From Phycisphaerales bacterium UBA6054 (GTDB lineage Bacteria > Planctomycetota > Phycisphaerae > Phycisphaerales > UBA1924): DNA of 7,363 nt. Numbering within the stretch: position 1 is the stretch's first letter; each line of letters starts with the position of its first letter. This document shows, one piece after another, positions 6,081 through 7,363 of this stretch. The translations under genes were made by a program, and so were the position numbers. The DNA lies in NCBI GenBank assembly GCA_002429045.1, contig DIYM01000078.1, positions 1-7,363 on the forward strand, given 5' to 3'. The notes under the pieces were generated by a model. The model ran no database searches and was not told the DNA's origin. It saw only the letters and a program-made list of their open reading frames with translations.

Positions 6081-7172
6081 ATGACCAACCCCAACCGCCC
6101 CATCCGCTGCGGAGCCGTCGGCGTCGGACGCATGGGCCGACATCACGCGCGCGTCTATGCCCAACTCGCCGAAGCCCACCCGGACCGCTACCAGATGATC
6201 GGAGTGGTCGACGCCAACCCGGAGACCGCGGCCCGGATTGCCGAGCAGCACAACACCCGCGCCTTCGCGACCGAACAAGAACTGCTCGAAGCGGGCGTGG
6301 ACGCCGTCTCGATCGCGGTGCCCACGACCTATCACTACAAATCGGCCGAGCCGTTCCTCAGGGCGGGGGTCGGCTGCCTGATCGAGAAGCCCCTCGCCCC
6401 GAGCGCCGAAGAAGCCAACAACATCAAGACTCTCGCAGAGCAGACCGGCGCCTGCCTGATGGTCGGGCACATCGAACGGTTCAATCCCATCATGCGGGCG
6501 ATGCAATCGGCCGCCGAGAAGCACGGCGAGCCGATCACGCCCCGTTTCATGGAGGTCCACCGCGTCTCGCCCATGACCTTCCGATCCATCGACATCGGCG
6601 TGGTCATGGACATGATGATCCACGATCTCGACGTCGTGCTGATGCTGATGGACAGCCGCGAACCCGACGACGTCCAGGCCTCGGGCGTCGCGGTCGTCTC
6701 CGAGTTCGAGGACCTGTGCAACGCCCGATTGGTCTGGAACCTCCCCGAGTCCCGCGGCGGGGGGCAGTGCGTCGCCAACATCACCGCGTCCCGACTGGCG
6801 CTCAAGACCGAGCGTGTCACCCGGATCACGGGGGACTCGGGCTACGTCAAGATCGACTACGCCGCCAAGACCGGGACGATGATCCGGCGCACCGCCAACG
6901 AACTCCAGATGCGCGAGGTCCGCGAACAGCTCAAGGAGGGGAAGGATCTCACGGACCTGAACTGGGCCGAGCTCGTCAACATCGAGCCGCTCGAGATCGA
7001 TTCCGGCGAACCGATCGTCAAGGAGATCGAGGCCTTCCTCGAAGCCGTGGAGACCGGCAACCGTCCCGCGATCGACGCGACCGCGGGCTTTGTCAACGTC
7101 CGCACCGCGGAGCGGATCGTCAACGCGATCCGTCTGTCTCTCGGAGCCACCGCCGAGGGAGCCCTGGGCTGA
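6081..7172 (+). CDS. Gfo/Idh/MocA family NAD(P)-dependent oxidoreductase
   Basis: Members of this family oxidise or reduce sugars and sugar nucleotides with a nicotinamide cofactor. The 363-residue product is full length. The N-terminal Rossmann fold has GVGRMG (14-19) and Asp44 at the end of the second strand (VVDAN), which points to NAD. The family EKP motif (102-104) precedes GHIERFNP (129-136). The C-terminal substrate domain has DMMIHDLD (177-184), with His181 the likely catalytic residue. HxERFNP together with MIHDxD is, as I recall it, typical of the branch that includes the UDP-GlcNAc 3-dehydrogenase GnnA found near lipid A genes. The substrate here is therefore possibly a UDP-sugar, but no lpx gene is visible to confirm it, so no symbol is given. 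The gene follows the thioredoxin gene and ends at a possible terminator hairpin. Confidence 0.9.
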   Translation: MTNPNRPIRCGAVGVGRMGRHHARVYAQLAEAHPDRYQMIGVVDANPETAARIAEQHNTRAFATEQELLEAGVDAVSIAVPTTYHYKSAEPFLRAGVGCLIEKPLAPSAEEANNIKTLAEQTGACLMVGHIERFNPIMRAMQSAAEKHGEPITPRFMEVHRVSPMTFRSIDIGVVMDMMIHDLDVVLMLMDSREPDDVQASGVAVVSEFEDLCNARLVWNLPESRGGGQCVANITASRLALKTERVTRITGDSGYVKIDYAAKTGTMIRRTANELQMREVREQLKEGKDLTDLNWAELVNIEPLEIDSGEPIVKEIEAFLEAVETGNRPAIDATAGFVNVRTAERIVNAIRLSLGATAEGALG

Positions 7173-7186
7173 ACCGAGCCCCTCCC
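7157..7186 (+). terminator. Possible terminator overlapping the oxidoreductase stop
   Basis: A compound hairpin has GGGAG (7157-7161) pairing with CTCCC (7182-7186) outside, and GGGCT (7166-7170) with AGCCC (7177-7181) inside, with a 4-base bulge and a 6-base loop. The TGA stop lies in the loop region. Only a loose pyrimidine stretch follows (ATTCCTTTCC, 7204-7213), so terminator function is uncertain. Confidence 0.33.
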
Positions 7187-7245
7187 ATGACTGTTCAGAC
7201 TCCATTCCTTTCCGCATCCGCACTGGGATCGCGGCAACCCCGAGG

Positions 7246-7251
7246 TACACT
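7246..7251 (+). promoter_or_regulatory. Possible -10 element before the last gene
   Basis: TACACT fits TANNNT and lies 72 bases before the ATG at 7324, downstream of the possible terminator. The expected transcript start, about 7257-7258, coincides with the beginning of the hairpin at 7257-7271. No clear -35 is seen. Confidence 0.3.
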
Positions 7252-7256
7252 CGGGT

Positions 7257-7271
7257 GGGGGCCACGCCCCC
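7257..7271 (+). other. GC hairpin at the predicted 5' end of the last transcript
   Basis: GGGGGC, loop CAC, GCCCCC is a perfect 6-bp stem, extendable by a G-U and a G-C pair (7255-7273). No T tract follows, so it is unlikely to be an intrinsic terminator. Its place just after the putative -10 would put it at the very 5' end of the mRNA, as stabilising 5' hairpins are. Confidence 0.4.
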
Positions 7272-7323
7272 GCATCCATCCAACCGCCCGCACCGACGCC
7301 CGGGCACAACCCACCGAAGCGAC

Positions 7324-7363
7324 ATGACCGAACCGACGAACCAAACGCCCGCCGACCCCGACC
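7324..7363 (+). CDS. Start of an unidentified gene, truncated by the window end
   Basis: Only 13 codons are visible, beginning MTEPTNQTPADPD, a polar Pro/Thr-rich N-terminus with no signal peptide so far. GAAG at 7316-7319 is a weak Shine-Dalgarno 4 bases before the ATG. A gap of 151 bases with promoter-like and hairpin elements precedes it, so it may be its own transcription unit. The product cannot be recognised; if the oxidoreductase belongs to a lipid A cluster, an lpx gene would be one candidate, which is speculation. Confidence 0.5.
   Translation, partial: MTEPTNQTPADPD

Overview
The window is GC-rich bacterial chromosome with every recognisable gene on the + strand. The gene set is conserved housekeeping, with no mobile element, tRNA, rRNA or CRISPR array. 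Strong G/C third-position bias, an FtsK with a very acidic C-terminal tail, a Met-rich secreted protein of unknown function and a Gfo/Idh/MocA oxidoreductase fit a planctomycete, perhaps of the class Phycisphaerae. This placement is an inference from overall character; no marker gene here proves it.

Layout: (1) 3-2606, the 3' part of ftsK/spoIIIE, a DNA translocase with linker, alpha, beta and gamma domains followed by about 200 residues without lysine or arginine. (2) 2607-2881, a 275-base gap with two small hairpins, the second followed by a T-rich stretch (likely the ftsK terminator), a weak promoter-like hexamer and a good Shine-Dalgarno. (3) 2882-4642, a 586-residue Met-rich protein with a signal peptide and unknown function. 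(4) 4664-5572, folP (dihydropteroate synthase), starting at a GTG 21 bases after the previous stop, with no Shine-Dalgarno and a TACCAT hexamer 5 bases upstream, as in leaderless genes. A perfect 32-bp palindrome lies inside its first codons. (5) 5683-6012, a thioredoxin with a CMPC active site. (6) 6081-7172, an NAD-type Gfo/Idh/MocA oxidoreductase, probably cotranscribed with the thioredoxin. (7) 7173-7323, a gap with a possible terminator, a promoter-like hexamer and a hairpin. (8) From 7324, the first 13 codons of a further gene cut off by the window end.

The genes do not form one pathway. They cover chromosome segregation (FtsK), folate synthesis (FolP), thiol redox (thioredoxin) and probably sugar-nucleotide metabolism (the oxidoreductase). 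The most distinctive features are the palindrome in the folP 5' end, the FtsK acidic tail and a recurring TAC(C/T)ATC motif before three genes. I see no convincing novel multigene system.
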